Shown piece by piece: positions 43,089 to 52,100 of a stretch of DNA of 64,000 nucleotides. The DNA lies in contig NZ_FNVB01000007.1 of NCBI RefSeq assembly GCF_900108315.1, forward strand, positions 372,001 through 436,000, written 5' to 3'. Numbering within the stretch: the first letter of the stretch is position 1; each line of letters opens with the position of its first letter. Source of the stretch: Saccharopolyspora kobensis. GTDB taxonomy: Bacteria > Actinomycetota > Actinomycetes > Mycobacteriales > Pseudonocardiaceae. The translations under genes were made by a program, and so were the position numbers. The notes below the pieces were generated by a model. The model ran no database searches, was not told the origin of the DNA, and saw nothing but the letters and a program-made list of their open reading frames with translations.

Positions 43089-43547
43089 ATGTCCGAGACC
43101 ACCGTTCCCGAGACCTACCGCAAGGCCGTCGTCGCCCACGTGATGCTGGACGGGGCCGCCGAGGCGATCGCCTTCTACCGCACCGCGTTCGGCGCCGAGG
43201 AGCTCTTCCGCATCGCCGACGGGGACGGCAAGATCGTGCACGCGGAGATCAGCATCCAGGGCTCGACCATCATGCTGGGCGATGCCGAAGGCCCCGTCTT
43301 CGCGGCGCCGACCAGCATCGGCGGCACCACCGTGGGGCTGCACGTCTTCGTCGACGACGTCGACGCGCTCGCCGAGCGGGCCGTCGCGGCCGGAGCCGAA
43401 CTGCTGCAGCCGCCCGCCGACCGGTTCCACGGCGACCGCACCGCCATCCTGCGCGATCCCCACGGGCACGTCTGGGTCCTGCTCACGCACGTTGAGGACG
43501 TGTCGCCGGAGGAGGTCGTCCGCCGGGCGCAGGAGTTCTTCGGCTGA
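43089..43547 (+). CDS. VOC-family PhnB-like protein
   Basis: 152 aa. The glyoxalase fold begins KAVVAHVMLDGAAEAIAFYR, continues ELFRIADGDGKIVHAEISIQ and GTTVGLHVFVDDVDALAERA, and ends RTAILRDPHGHVWVLLTHVE. It resembles the PhnB/YdcN group, in which the catalytic metal ligands are often only partly conserved. No substrate can be given. It lies 50 bp after the Ere-like gene and ends at a strong terminator. Confidence 0.85.
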   Translation: MSETTVPETYRKAVVAHVMLDGAAEAIAFYRTAFGAEELFRIADGDGKIVHAEISIQGSTIMLGDAEGPVFAAPTSIGGTTVGLHVFVDDVDALAERAVAAGAELLQPPADRFHGDRTAILRDPHGHVWVLLTHVEDVSPEEVVRRAQEFFG

Positions 43548-43555
43548 GCGCGGCG

Positions 43556-43593
43556 GAACGGGCGCCTCCGGGGAAGTCCGGAGGCGCCCGTTC
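43556..43593. terminator. Bidirectional terminator after the VOC and acyl-CoA dehydrogenase genes
   Basis: Perfect 16-bp stem GAACGGGCGCCTCCGG / CCGGAGGCGCCCGTTC with a 6-nt loop between convergent stops at 43547 and 43607. Confidence 0.8.
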
Positions 43594-43606
43594 GGTCCTG
43601 GTGGGC

Positions 43607-44791
43607 TCAGGCGAAGGCGCTGTGGCCGGTGATGGACTTGCCGACGATCAGGGTGTTCATCTCGCGGGAGCCTTCGAAGGAGTACACCGCTTCGGCGTCG
43701 GAGAAGAACTTCGCGACCTCGTAGTCCAGGACGATCCCGTTGCCGCCGAACAGCTCTCGCGCCCAGGCCACCACCTCGCGCATCTTCGTCGTGGTGAACG
43801 CCTTGGCCAGCGCCGCCTGCTCCGCGCCGCCGCGGCCCTGCGCGACCAGCTCGTTGAGGCGGACAACGATGCCGAACATCGCGGTGATGTTGCCCAGCAT
43901 CTTCACCAGGAGGTCCTGGATCATCTGGAACGCGGCGATCGGCTTGCCGAACTGGACCCGGTTCACCGCGTACTCGCGCGCCAGCTCGTAGGCGCGCACC
44001 GCCACGCCCAGCGCCTGCCAGGCCACGCCGCCGCGGGTCTTGGCCAGCACCTTGGCGGTGTCGCGGAAGCTGTTGATGTTCTGCAGCCGGTTGGCCTCCG
44101 GCACCCGGACGTCGGTGAGCACGATGTCGGCGTTCTGCACGGTGCGCAGTGCGATCTTGCCCTCGATCTTGCTCGTGGTGAAGCCCGGCGTGCCCTTCTC
44201 CACCACGAAGCCCTTGACCTGGCCGTCGGCCTCGTCGCGGGCCCACACCACGACCAGATCGGCGAACGTGCCGTTTCCGATCCAGCGCTTCGCGCCGTTG
44301 AGCACCCACTCATCGCCGTCGCGCCGCGCCGTGGTGCGCATGCCGCCCGCCACGTCGGAGCCGCCCTCGGGCTCGGTGAGGGCGAACGCGCCGATCTTGG
44401 ACATGTCCGCCATGTCGGGGATCCAGCGGTCCCGCTGCTCCTGGTCGCCGCCGTTGTAGATGCTGCCCATCGCGAGTCCGGTGTGGACACCGGAAAACAC
44501 CGCCAGGGACGGGTCGATCCGGTTCAGCTCCAGGCTCAGGAAGCCGGTGAACAGCGGGCTGCGCGACTTGCCGTCGCCGTACTCGGGGTACTGGTAACCG
44601 GCCAGGTGCAGCCGGGCGAACTTCGCCACGACCTCGAACGGGAACTCGGCCTTCTCCCACGCGTCGTTCGCGAGCGGCTTGATCTCCCGCTCCAGGTAGT
44701 CGCGGATCTCGGCGAGTTCGGCGCGCTCGGCATCGCTGAGCAGGTCGGCGAACCCGAAGAAGTCGGGGTTGGTGTTGACGGGCTTGGGCAT
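43607..44791 (-). CDS. Acyl-CoA dehydrogenase, glutaryl-CoA dehydrogenase-like
   Basis: 394 aa. FAD and substrate motifs: IGAFALTEPEGGSDVAGGMR, WVLNGAKRWIGNGTFADLVV, and the C-terminal catalytic stretch VYSFEGSREMNTLIVGKSIT, where the glutamate of YxxEG is the expected base, as in glutaryl-CoA dehydrogenases. The N-terminus FFGFADLLSDAERAELAEIR also fits that group. It would oxidise a short or dicarboxylic acyl-CoA, passing electrons to ETF. It is the last enzyme of a minus-strand acyl-CoA catabolic set, but a 128-bp spacer carrying the 44-bp palindrome separates it from the hydroxyacyl-CoA dehydrogenase. Confidence 0.88.
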   Translation of the reverse strand: MPKPVNTNPDFFGFADLLSDAERAELAEIRDYLEREIKPLANDAWEKAEFPFEVVAKFARLHLAGYQYPEYGDGKSRSPLFTGFLSLELNRIDPSLAVFSGVHTGLAMGSIYNGGDQEQRDRWIPDMADMSKIGAFALTEPEGGSDVAGGMRTTARRDGDEWVLNGAKRWIGNGTFADLVVVWARDEADGQVKGFVVEKGTPGFTTSKIEGKIALRTVQNADIVLTDVRVPEANRLQNINSFRDTAKVLAKTRGGVAWQALGVAVRAYELAREYAVNRVQFGKPIAAFQMIQDLLVKMLGNITAMFGIVVRLNELVAQGRGGAEQAALAKAFTTTKMREVVAWARELFGGNGIVLDYEVAKFFSDAEAVYSFEGSREMNTLIVGKSITGHSAFA

Positions 44792-44839
44792 TCCTCAGTC
44801 CTCAGTGGTCGTTCGGCAGCCCCCGGCGCCGGTGCCTCC

Positions 44840-44883
44840 GCAATTTCAATTGAAATTGGACGTGCAATTTCAATTGAAATTGC
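44840..44883. repeat. 44-bp AT-rich palindrome, copy 2
   Basis: Two CAATTTCAATTGAAATTG 18-bp palindromes in tandem, separated by GACGTG, together forming a 44-bp palindrome like the one at 22045-22088. Located between two genes of the acyl-CoA operon. It could be a regulator site or a structural element. Confidence 0.8.
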
Positions 44884-44919
44884 GGGAACGGGTGGCGGAG
44901 GCCGTGGTGCGGGTCGGGT

Positions 44920-45864
44920 TCAGCTCTGCTCGATGTCGTGCAGGGCCGCGTTGATCGCGTTCTGCTTGCGGTCGCGCAGTTCGGAGCGCTGCTCGTAGGC
45001 GGTGGGGCCCGAGCCGTAGGTGGTTTCGGTCTGGTCGGAGATCGCCGCGATGGCGTCCTCGGTCAGCTGCGGGTGGCCGAGGTCCTTCCAGCGCTCGGCC
45101 ATGCCGATGCCGAGGTGGGCCATCATGTGCCGGATGCCGCCGGGACCGCCGCCGAGGTGGAAGCTCTCGAACGGGCCGACGGTCGCGTACCGGCCGCCCA
45201 GCGATGCCTTCATCACGGTGTCCAGCTCCTCGACGCTCACGACTCCGCGCAGCACCAAGGAGATCGACTCCTGCATGATCGCGCTCTGCAGGCGGTTGGC
45301 GACGAAGCCCGGGATCTCCTTGCGCAGCCGGACCGGGGTCTTGCCGAGAGCGCGGTAGAACTCCACCGCTGCCTCGACCACCGGCTCCGCGGTGCGCTCG
45401 CCCGGCACGATCTCCACCAGCGGCACGACCTGCGGCGGGTTGAACGGGTGCGCGATGAGCAGCCGCGCTGCCACGGCCCCGGGCAGTTCGGCGGCGATCG
45501 CGCTGGCGATGATGCCGGAGCTGGAGGAGGCCAGCACCGCGTTCTCCGGTGCGTGGCGGGCGATCTCGGCGAACAGCCGCTGCTTGAACTCCAGCCGCTC
45601 CGGGCCGTTCTCCTGCACCAGGTCCACGCCGGTCACCGCCTCGGCGAGATCCCCGGTCAGGTGGATGTGGTCGAGCAGCTCGTCCACGTCGGCGCCCGGG
45701 ATGCCGGCGGCCAGCGACGGCATCGCCGCGCGCACCGCGTCGGCGAGGTCTTCGCGCGGGTCGGTGATGCGGACTTCGAGGCCGTTCGCGGCGAACAGCG
45801 CCGCCCAGGACAGCCCGATCGTCCCGGCGCCGACCACCGCGACTTTCGTCCACTGCGCACTCAT
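44920..45864 (-). CDS. 3-hydroxyacyl-CoA dehydrogenase family protein
   Basis: 314 aa. The N-terminal Rossmann motif VAVVGAGTIGLSWAALFAAN binds NAD; the family signature LIAHPFNPPQVVPLVEIVPG contains the catalytic His, and KEIPGFVANRLQSAIMQESI opens the C-terminal helical domain. The length and sequence resemble lambda-crystallin/L-carnitine dehydrogenase-type members rather than the fused FadB enzyme. It would oxidise a 3-hydroxyacyl substrate in the cytoplasm as part of the adjacent catabolic operon. Substrate not determined. Confidence 0.88.
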   Translation of the reverse strand: MSAQWTKVAVVGAGTIGLSWAALFAANGLEVRITDPREDLADAVRAAMPSLAAGIPGADVDELLDHIHLTGDLAEAVTGVDLVQENGPERLEFKQRLFAEIARHAPENAVLASSSSGIIASAIAAELPGAVAARLLIAHPFNPPQVVPLVEIVPGERTAEPVVEAAVEFYRALGKTPVRLRKEIPGFVANRLQSAIMQESISLVLRGVVSVEELDTVMKASLGGRYATVGPFESFHLGGGPGGIRHMMAHLGIGMAERWKDLGHPQLTEDAIAAISDQTETTYGSGPTAYEQRSELRDRKQNAINAALHDIEQS

Positions 45865-45955
45865 GCGCTCTCCTCGATCAGTGTCGGTCGTTGAACTTGC
45901 TTCTTGGTCTTCGTTCTGAGACGCCGGAGGCGTTCAGTCCGCCGTCGGCGTTTCC

Positions 45956-46027
45956 CAGCGTTCGCCTGGCGAGGCGCCCCGACCGCCGTGCATCAGGCCG
46001 GAGGGCCGGCGGGCGCTGAGGTTCCGC
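45956..46027 (-). repeat. Dispersed hairpin repeat, degenerate copy 3
   Basis: Arms CAGCGTTCGCCTGGC (45956-45970) and GCCGGCGGGCGCTG (46005-46018) followed by GAGGTTCCGC, the reverse complement of the repeat's left flank. The right flank has decayed. It occupies the 191-bp gap between the decarboxylase-like and the hydroxyacyl-CoA dehydrogenase genes. Confidence 0.55.
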
Positions 46028-46055
46028 TGCGCGAGCGAGTTCGCAGGCAGAGCTC

Positions 46056-46787
46056 TCAGGCCAGGTAGTCGTGCACGGGTTCGATGCCGCCCAGGGTCAG
46101 GTCGGTCAGGACGTGGCTGGCCGAGACGATCTCGCGCACCGGCAGGTCGGCCAGCGGGGCGAGCACGTGCTCGAACAGCTGCAGCCGCGCGGGACCGGTG
46201 TAGGCGGCCTTGACGGTGATGTCGGTGATCTGGCTGCGCACCAGTTCGCACACCCGCGGCCCGCGCGCACCGGGCACGATCTTGAGCATGTAGGTGGGCG
46301 CGGTGATCTGCGCTTCGGCCTCGGCCGGATCCAACGGGTGGTGCTTGTAGCCCATCGTCGCGGTGGCCACCCGCTCCGCGCCGTAGTCCAGAGTGCCCAC
46401 CAGCGCGGCGTGGTCGACGCGCAGCGCCGGGGAACCCATCACCTTCGGGTAGGCGCTGGCCTCGCGCCCGGCCGCGGTGGCCGGGAAGTTGTCGAGGTAC
46501 ATGGCGTGCAGGTACTCGCCGCGCTCGTCGCCGAGGCGCACCGGGATCGCCTGCCCGGCCTCGACGTACGGGCCGAACGAGGTGACATCGCCCATCTTCA
46601 TGACCTCGAAGCGCACCAGCGGTTCGTCGAACTCCAGCGGTTCGGGCACCACCGCCCGCAGCGCGTCGGCATCGGTGCGGTAGACGATGTTCAGGTACTC
46701 GCGGTCGGTGAACCGCACCGCGGCCGGGGCGTAGGCGGGGCTGGTCAGCGGTGTGGCCACGCTCCGCAGGATCTGTTCGCGGTTCAT
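46056..46787 (-). CDS. Acetoacetate decarboxylase family protein
   Basis: 243 aa. The family core includes VRFEVMKMGDVTSFGPYVEA, EYLHAMYLDNFPATAAGREA and then SAYPKVMGSPALRVD, in which the lysine of the YPK segment corresponds to the Schiff-base lysine of acetoacetate decarboxylase. Such proteins decarboxylate or otherwise transform beta-keto acids. ATG 46787 overlaps the enoyl-CoA hydratase stop by 4 bp, so these genes are in one operon. Acetoacetate itself as substrate is only a possibility. Confidence 0.85.
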   Translation of the reverse strand: MNREQILRSVATPLTSPAYAPAAVRFTDREYLNIVYRTDADALRAVVPEPLEFDEPLVRFEVMKMGDVTSFGPYVEAGQAIPVRLGDERGEYLHAMYLDNFPATAAGREASAYPKVMGSPALRVDHAALVGTLDYGAERVATATMGYKHHPLDPAEAEAQITAPTYMLKIVPGARGPRVCELVRSQITDITVKAAYTGPARLQLFEHVLAPLADLPVREIVSASHVLTDLTLGGIEPVHDYLA

Positions 46788-47557
46788 CGTCCCGTCCACT
46801 TCGGAGCGCGCTTCTCGGCGAAGGCGCGCACGCCCTCGGCGAAGTCCTCGGATTCGCGCAGCGCTCGCGCTTCCGCGCGTTGTGCGGAGAACGCCTCGGC
46901 GTCGGGCGCACCATCGGAGAGCCGGACCACCTTCTTGACCGCCGCCAGCGCCAGCGGCGCGTTCGCGGCGACCTCGGCGGCCAGCTGCAGGGCGGTGGTC
47001 ACGGCCTCGCCGTCGTCCACGACGCGGTTGACCAGGCCCAGTTCGCGCGCCCGCTGCGCGTCGATGGCGCGGCCGGTCAGCAGCAGTTCCATCGCCAGGT
47101 GGTGCGGGATGCGCTTGGGCAGCCGGATGACCCCGCCGCCCCCGGCGATCAAGCCGCGCTTGACCTCGGGCAGCGCGAACCGCGCCCCGGTGGCGGCCAC
47201 GATCAGGTCGCACGCCAGCGCGAGTTCGAACCCGCCGCCCATCGCGTAGCCCTCGACGGCGGCGATCAGCGGCTTGCGGGTCTCGGCCTCCGCGAGCCCC
47301 GCGAAGCCTCGGCCCGGCACCACCGGCGATTCGCCGCGAGCCGCTGCCTTGAGGTCCATGCCCGCGCAGAAGGTGCCCGCCGCGCCGGTGAGCACTCCCA
47401 CGCTCAGCTCCGGATTGGCTTCGAGCTCGTCGACGGCGGCGGCGATGCCGGTGGCCACCGCGGTGTCGACGGCGTTGCGGGCCTGCGGGCGGTTGATGGT
47501 GATGACCAGCGCGGATCCGGCCGTCTCGGTCTGCACCGCGGTGTCCGGCGCGTTCAT
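46784..47557 (-). CDS. Enoyl-CoA hydratase/isomerase (crotonase family)
   Basis: 257 aa. Crotonase signature LVITINRPQARNAVDTAVAT, oxyanion-hole segment GTFCAGMDLKAAARGE, second oxyanion segment IAAVEGYAMGGGFELALACD, and the glutamate-bearing LPEVKRGLIAGGGGVIRLPK. Hydrates an enoyl-CoA or isomerises it. ATG 47557 shares ATGA-type overlap with the CoA-transferase stop; its own stop overlaps the decarboxylase start. It is therefore the second gene of a tightly coupled operon. Confidence 0.9.
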   Translation of the reverse strand: MNAPDTAVQTETAGSALVITINRPQARNAVDTAVATGIAAAVDELEANPELSVGVLTGAAGTFCAGMDLKAAARGESPVVPGRGFAGLAEAETRKPLIAAVEGYAMGGGFELALACDLIVAATGARFALPEVKRGLIAGGGGVIRLPKRIPHHLAMELLLTGRAIDAQRARELGLVNRVVDDGEAVTTALQLAAEVAANAPLALAAVKKVVRLSDGAPDAEAFSAQRAEARALRESEDFAEGVRAFAEKRAPKWTGR

Positions 47558-48726
47558 TCGCCCCTCCTGAGCTCGGTGCGGACTTCCTCGGTGTGCTGGC
47601 CGGGCAGCGGCGCGTGCCGCCGGATCGCGGCCGGGGTGGCGGAGAAGCTCACCGGCACGCCCACCACGCGGTAGCTGCCTTCGCTGGGGTGCTCGGCGAC
47701 GTCGAGCAGGTGTCCGTCGCGCACGTAGGGGTCGTCGGCGGCCTCGTCGAGCTTGAGCACCGGGCCGACCGGGATGCTGTGCTTGCTGCACACCTCGATC
47801 CACTCGGCGGTGGTCAGGGCGGGCGTGACGGACTCGATCAGCTCGGCCAGCGCCTCGCCGTCGCGCCTGCCGTCCACGAACTCGCCCGCCAGCCGCGGGT
47901 CCTCGGCCAGGTCCGGGCGGCCGGCCGCGCAGAACAGGTCGCGGAAGTTCTGCGGGCTGTAGGGGATGATCATGGCCAGGCCGTCCTTGGTGGGCCGGGC
48001 GCGGTGGCCCTTGTTCATCGACAGCGCGAAGCCGGTCGGCCCCATCGGCGGCTCGTACAGGCGGCCCTGCAGGTGCTCGACCAGGTTGAACGCCAGCAGC
48101 GTGTCGGCCATCGGCACCTCGACGAGCTGGCCCTGCCCGGTGGCCCGCTGGTGCACCAGGGCGGCCAGCGCCGAGTAGGCGATGGTCAGCGCGGCGACCT
48201 TGTCGGCGAAGATGCTCGGCAGCACCACCGGCTGCCCGATGTCGCCGGAGCGCTGGGCCAGGTCCAGCAGTCCGGAGGCGGCCTGCACGGTCTCGTCGTA
48301 GGCGGCGAGACCGGCGCGGTCGGAGTCGGGGCGGAAGCCCTGCGCGTGCGCGTAGATCAGCTGCGGGTTCGCGGCGGCCAGGCTCTCGTAGTCCATGCCC
48401 AGGCGGCGCAGCGCGCCGATGCGCATGTTGGTGATCAGGACGTCCGCGGTGCCGATCAGCTCCAGGGCTTCGGCACGCTCCGCGTCGTCCTTGAGGTCCA
48501 GCCGGACGCTGCGCTTGTTCCGGTTCACGTTGAGGTTCAGCGGTGTCATGCCGGGGGTCCGGTGCAGCGTGCCGTGGCGCACGGTGTCCTTCGGCGACTC
48601 GATCTTGATCACGTCGGCGCCGAGGTCGCCGAGGATCTGGGCGGCGTAGGGGCCCATCACGACGGTGGCCATGTCGATCACGCGCACGCCCGCCAGCGGG
48701 CCGGTTGAGGTATCAGCAGAGGTCAT
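47554..48726 (-). CDS. Class III CoA-transferase (CaiB/BaiF family)
   Basis: 390 aa. The N-terminus LAGVRVIDMATVVMGPYAAQ followed by ILGDLGADVIKIESPKDTVR is diagnostic of class III CoA transferases; the catalytic Asp is expected near LDLAQ/ADTLLAFN region. It activates a carboxylate as a CoA thioester for the downstream enzymes. ATG 48726 is preferred to GTG 48732 because GGGAG lies 5 bp upstream. Palindromes at 48736-48775 precede it, and a LysR gene lies upstream on the same strand, a likely regulator. Confidence 0.9.
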   Translation of the reverse strand: MTSADTSTGPLAGVRVIDMATVVMGPYAAQILGDLGADVIKIESPKDTVRHGTLHRTPGMTPLNLNVNRNKRSVRLDLKDDAERAEALELIGTADVLITNMRIGALRRLGMDYESLAAANPQLIYAHAQGFRPDSDRAGLAAYDETVQAASGLLDLAQRSGDIGQPVVLPSIFADKVAALTIAYSALAALVHQRATGQGQLVEVPMADTLLAFNLVEHLQGRLYEPPMGPTGFALSMNKGHRARPTKDGLAMIIPYSPQNFRDLFCAAGRPDLAEDPRLAGEFVDGRRDGEALAELIESVTPALTTAEWIEVCSKHSIPVGPVLKLDEAADDPYVRDGHLLDVAEHPSEGSYRVVGVPVSFSATPAAIRRHAPLPGQHTEEVRTELRRGE

Positions 48727-48735
48727 TACCACTCC

Positions 48736-48775
48736 CGGGAACAGTTCCCGATGGATTAATTCGCTTCGCTAATTA
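48736..48775. promoter_or_regulatory. Operator candidates for the CoA-transferase operon
   Basis: Two dyads next to each other: CGGGAACAGTTCCCG (48736-48750) which overlaps the ribosome-binding region, and TAATTCGCTTCGCTAATTA (48757-48775), a T-N11-A-type LysR half-site pair in an AT-rich patch. They lie between the operon start and the stop of the LysR gene. Confidence 0.5.
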
Positions 48776-48849
48776 CGTTAGTCCGGCGGTCGGCGGGGAT
48801 TCAATCGATGGGTGGCACCATTGCGCGAACAATGGCGTGACCGCAGCGG

Positions 48850-49749
48850 TCACGCCGCCAGTGCCAGCTTGGCCTCGTCGATCAGTCTCAGCAGGTCGGA
48901 GTGGGTTTCTGCGCGATCCCGCCGCCAGATCAGGCCGGTCGCCAGCGCCGGGTCGAAATCGGCGAAGGGGAGCACCACGGTGCTTTCCACGCGGTGCTTC
49001 TGCATTCCGCTCGCCGGATCCAGCATCGAAATGGAGAATGCCGACCCGTTCGCGACGAATTCACTCGTGCTGCCGTAATCGCCGGTGTTCAGCGTCATCC
49101 GGCGGTGGATCCCGGCGGCCCGCAGGCGCGCCTCCACCTCGTCGTAGTAGCTCGGCAGCATCCGCGGCGCCGGGCTCACGTAGGTGTGGTCGACCAGCTC
49201 GTGCAGCGAGACCGAGGTCCGGGAGCCGAACTCGGCGGCCGGCAGCACGGCGCCCAGCGGCTCGCGCATCACCTCGAACACCTCGATGCCCTCGGCGTGC
49301 ACCGGCAGGTGCACCAGGGCCATCGCCAGCTCTCCGCGCTGCACCCCGATGAGCAGGTCGTCGCTGCCGCCCGGCCAGCGCTTGAGGTCGCACTCGGCCG
49401 CGCACCGCTGTTCGAAGGACCGCAGCCGGTCGCGCAGCGAGGAGTGCAGGCCGGGTGGGATGCCGACGTAGACGATCGCGCGCCGCGGGCTGGTCGCCTC
49501 GCGCAGCCGCCAGGGGATGTCGTCGAACCGGCCGAGCACGTCCTTGGCGATCGGCAGCAGAGCCGCTCCGGTGCTGGTCAGCCGGACGTGGTGGGAGTCG
49601 CGCTCGAACAGCGCCGAACCGAGGTCGCGCTCCAGGTCGCGAATGCGCTGGCTGAGCGGCGAGGTCGCCATGTGCAGCTGCCGCGCGGCCTTGGAGAACG
49701 ACAGGTTCTCCGCGACGGCCACGAAGTACCGCAGGTGGAACATCTCCAT
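48850..49749 (-). CDS. LysR-family regulator of the acyl-CoA operon
   Basis: 299 aa from ATG 49749. The HTH (FHLRYFVAVAENLSFSKAAR, ATSPLSQRIRDLERDLGSAL) is typical; the effector domain follows (VYVGIPPGLHSSLRDRLRSF, MALVHLPVHAEGIEVFEVMR). It is oriented in tandem with the CoA-transferase operon, and the T-N11-A dyad between them makes it the likely regulator. The effector is probably a CoA ester or carboxylate of the pathway. An in-frame TTG at 49761 is less likely. Confidence 0.85.
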   Translation of the reverse strand: MEMFHLRYFVAVAENLSFSKAARQLHMATSPLSQRIRDLERDLGSALFERDSHHVRLTSTGAALLPIAKDVLGRFDDIPWRLREATSPRRAIVYVGIPPGLHSSLRDRLRSFEQRCAAECDLKRWPGGSDDLLIGVQRGELAMALVHLPVHAEGIEVFEVMREPLGAVLPAAEFGSRTSVSLHELVDHTYVSPAPRMLPSYYDEVEARLRAAGIHRRMTLNTGDYGSTSEFVANGSAFSISMLDPASGMQKHRVESTVVLPFADFDPALATGLIWRRDRAETHSDLLRLIDEAKLALAA

Positions 49750-49761
49750 GGCGTAGCTCAA

Positions 49762-50510
49762 GCTGTCGAGGCCGGACCGGACTGTGTAACCAGCCTATCA
49801 CGCGCGAATGCCGTTGGCGCGCAACGGTTCTGGGTGAAACCGTGGCTCCGGGAGAGGGTTTCTCCATCGCCGAGGGTGATCGGCGCGCTGCGGACAGGTA
49901 CCATCGACCAAGATCAACTCTGCGTGACTGTCAAGAGAGGATGGCTGGCCGAAAGTGTGATATTGCAACAGACCTTGTTACTCATGAGTCATAAATGTTG
50001 AAGTTTTATTGCGCTGCGTGACTGATCTTCCGTTTTGGGGTGATCGTCTCACCGTAAAGGTGGTACCCCGTATGAACTAAAGAGGGTATTTTTGCCACCA
50101 CTGTTCGACATTGGACGGATGCATCAGGTTGTCGTGGAACGGAGCTAGTGCATGAACGCCGCCCAGTCGCTTCGCGGGTGCCCTCGTGGGCGTCGCCGCG
50201 GTCGCGTCGGGGCTGCACGAACTCCGGCGGGCGAGGTGGCCGCACCTGCCACCGCTGCCGCCCGCACCGCGGTGCACCTGCTTGCGCCGGTCGGCCCGAA
50301 GTCGGGGCCGCCGGCACCCCACGTTGGTCAGGAGCCAGCGACCGCTTCGCGTGGAGTCGCCTTTCCGCCGTAGAAAGACTCGCACCCCACCTGCCGGAAC
50401 GCCCCGGCAGGAGATCTCGCGCGCCCTGACCGTCCCGCCTCCGGCAGCACCCGCCGGTTCTGCGGTCCGGGCGCCACCATCGCGCGCGGCGGTCCGCACA
50501 GGAGGGACGT
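49762..50510. other. 749-bp gene-poor region, AT-rich in its left half
   Basis: From about 49900 to 50130 the sequence is clearly less GC-rich than anywhere nearby, with ACTCATGAGT (49980-49989) and a nested stem GGGGT/ACCCC with CACC-GTAAA-GGTG (50037-50069). The right half (50150-50500) is GC-rich with short open frames (for example 50152-50373, plus strand, Arg/Pro/Ala-rich), none convincing as a gene. It must contain the promoter of the acyl-CoA dehydrogenase gene at 50511. Confidence 0.4.
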
Positions 50511-52070
50511 ATGGAACCAACCGATCACAGCGACACAACCCCGGACCGGGTGTCGCACCTGCTGGAATTCCTGCGCAGGTACAGCAGGCAGCGGCTCGAC
50601 TCGCGGCGCATGGACGAGCGGCGCGCCTTCCCGACCTCGCTGATCCCGGACTTGGCCGCCCACGGGCTGTTCGGCCTGCAGATAGCCGAGGAGCACGGCG
50701 GGCTGGGCCTCTCCCACTCCGACTTCCTGCGCGTGATCACCCAGCTGGGCGCGATCGACGCGAACCTGTTCGTCCTCCTCGGCGTGCACAACACCCTCGG
50801 TGTCCCACCGGTCGCGCACTACGCCGCGGAGCACGTGAAGAGCGCGGTGCTGCCGGACGTGGCGCAGGGGCGGGCGCTGATCACCAGCGCGATCAGCGAG
50901 CCCGGTGCGGGGTCGAACGTCCGCGCCGTCCAAGCGCGCGCGGAGCGGTGGCCGGACGGTTCCTACGTGATCAACGGTTCCAAGCAGTGGATCAGCCTGG
51001 GCGCTGATGCCACCTACGTCAACGTGTTCGCCCGGCTCAGCGACGAGTACGGCCGGGACCTGGGCATCACCGGTTTCCTGGTCGACACCTCGACGCCGGG
51101 CTTCGTGGGCGGCCCGGAGGTCCTCACCCTCGGCCTGAAGGCGGTCCCGCAGAACAGCCTGGAGTTCCAGAGCCTGCGCGTGCCCGGCGACGCCCTGCTC
51201 GGCGGTGAGGGTGCCGGGCTGCTCGCGGCGAAGGAAGCGTTCATGCGCGGCCGGGTAACCCTGGCCGCGGGCGGCCTGGGTGCCATGATGCGCTCCCTGG
51301 AGCTCGCGGAGCGCTTCGCGCGGCGGCGGCAGGTGGCCACCGGGAACCTGGCGGAGAACGGCCGCATCCACCAGCTCTTCGCCGAATCGGTGGCCGCCAC
51401 GCAGGCCGTCGAGGCGCTGGTGCGCTACATCGGCGCGCGGATGGACTCCGGCGAGCACGTCCCCGAGGAGCTCTTCTTCGCCGCGAAGATCACCGGCTGC
51501 GAGCTCATGTGGCAGGTGGTGGACCGCAGCGTCCAGCTGCTGGGCGCGCGCGGCTACGTCGACACCAACGTCCTCGGCCAGTTCTTCCGCGACTACCGGC
51601 TGCTGCGCATCTTCGAGGGTTCCACCGAGGCGATCACCGTCTACCTGGGGTCCCGGATGCTCGCCGCGCCGCAGCGCGTGCTGTCGCTGCTCGACGAGTT
51701 CGACGTGGCGCCGCACCTGCAGGAGCTCGCGGCCGGAGTCGCCAAGCTGGCCTCGGCCAAGACCGCGAACGTGCAGAGCCAGCACGTGCTGGCCAACGTC
51801 GTCGGCGAGCTGACCTGCTGGACGATCATGGCAGGCCTGACCGCGCAGTCGCAGCACCGCTCCGAGATGGCCCAGTACACCGCGGCCTGGTGCGAGCAGC
51901 AGCTGTCCGAGCGGTTACGCACGGCGGAGCAGGGAACACCGTTCGTGGAACTGCCCACTGTGGATGCGATCGCCCGGCACATCGGCGGCTACGACGACAC
52001 CATCGGCGACGTGGAACAACGCCGCCCGGGCGACCAGAACGACCTGGACCTCCTGCTGCGCCGCCACTAG
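50511..52070 (+). CDS. Acyl-CoA dehydrogenase family protein (long form)
   Basis: 519 aa. FAD-binding and substrate segments LITSAISEPGAGSNVRAVQA, SYVINGSKQWISLGADATYV, and LRVPGDALLGGEGAGLL are typical; the C-terminal catalytic region is QLLGARGYVDTNVLGQFFRD followed by IFEGSTEAITVYLGSRMLA. A C-terminal extension of about 130 residues beyond the usual 380 is similar to bacterial acyl-CoA dehydrogenases used in secondary metabolism and to very-long-chain types. It is solitary; a role in a specific pathway cannot be set. ATG 50511 follows AGGAGGG. Confidence 0.85.
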   Translation: MEPTDHSDTTPDRVSHLLEFLRRYSRQRLDSRRMDERRAFPTSLIPDLAAHGLFGLQIAEEHGGLGLSHSDFLRVITQLGAIDANLFVLLGVHNTLGVPPVAHYAAEHVKSAVLPDVAQGRALITSAISEPGAGSNVRAVQARAERWPDGSYVINGSKQWISLGADATYVNVFARLSDEYGRDLGITGFLVDTSTPGFVGGPEVLTLGLKAVPQNSLEFQSLRVPGDALLGGEGAGLLAAKEAFMRGRVTLAAGGLGAMMRSLELAERFARRRQVATGNLAENGRIHQLFAESVAATQAVEALVRYIGARMDSGEHVPEELFFAAKITGCELMWQVVDRSVQLLGARGYVDTNVLGQFFRDYRLLRIFEGSTEAITVYLGSRMLAAPQRVLSLLDEFDVAPHLQELAAGVAKLASAKTANVQSQHVLANVVGELTCWTIMAGLTAQSQHRSEMAQYTAAWCEQQLSERLRTAEQGTPFVELPTVDAIARHIGGYDDTIGDVEQRRPGDQNDLDLLLRRH

Positions 52071-52100
52071 CGCTGCTGAAAACCCAGGTCCGCCCTGCGC

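Noticed and set aside
50152..50373. 73-codon plus-strand frame in the 749-bp spacer
   Set aside because: No ribosome site with confidence, no homology pattern and composition typical of GC-rich noise.
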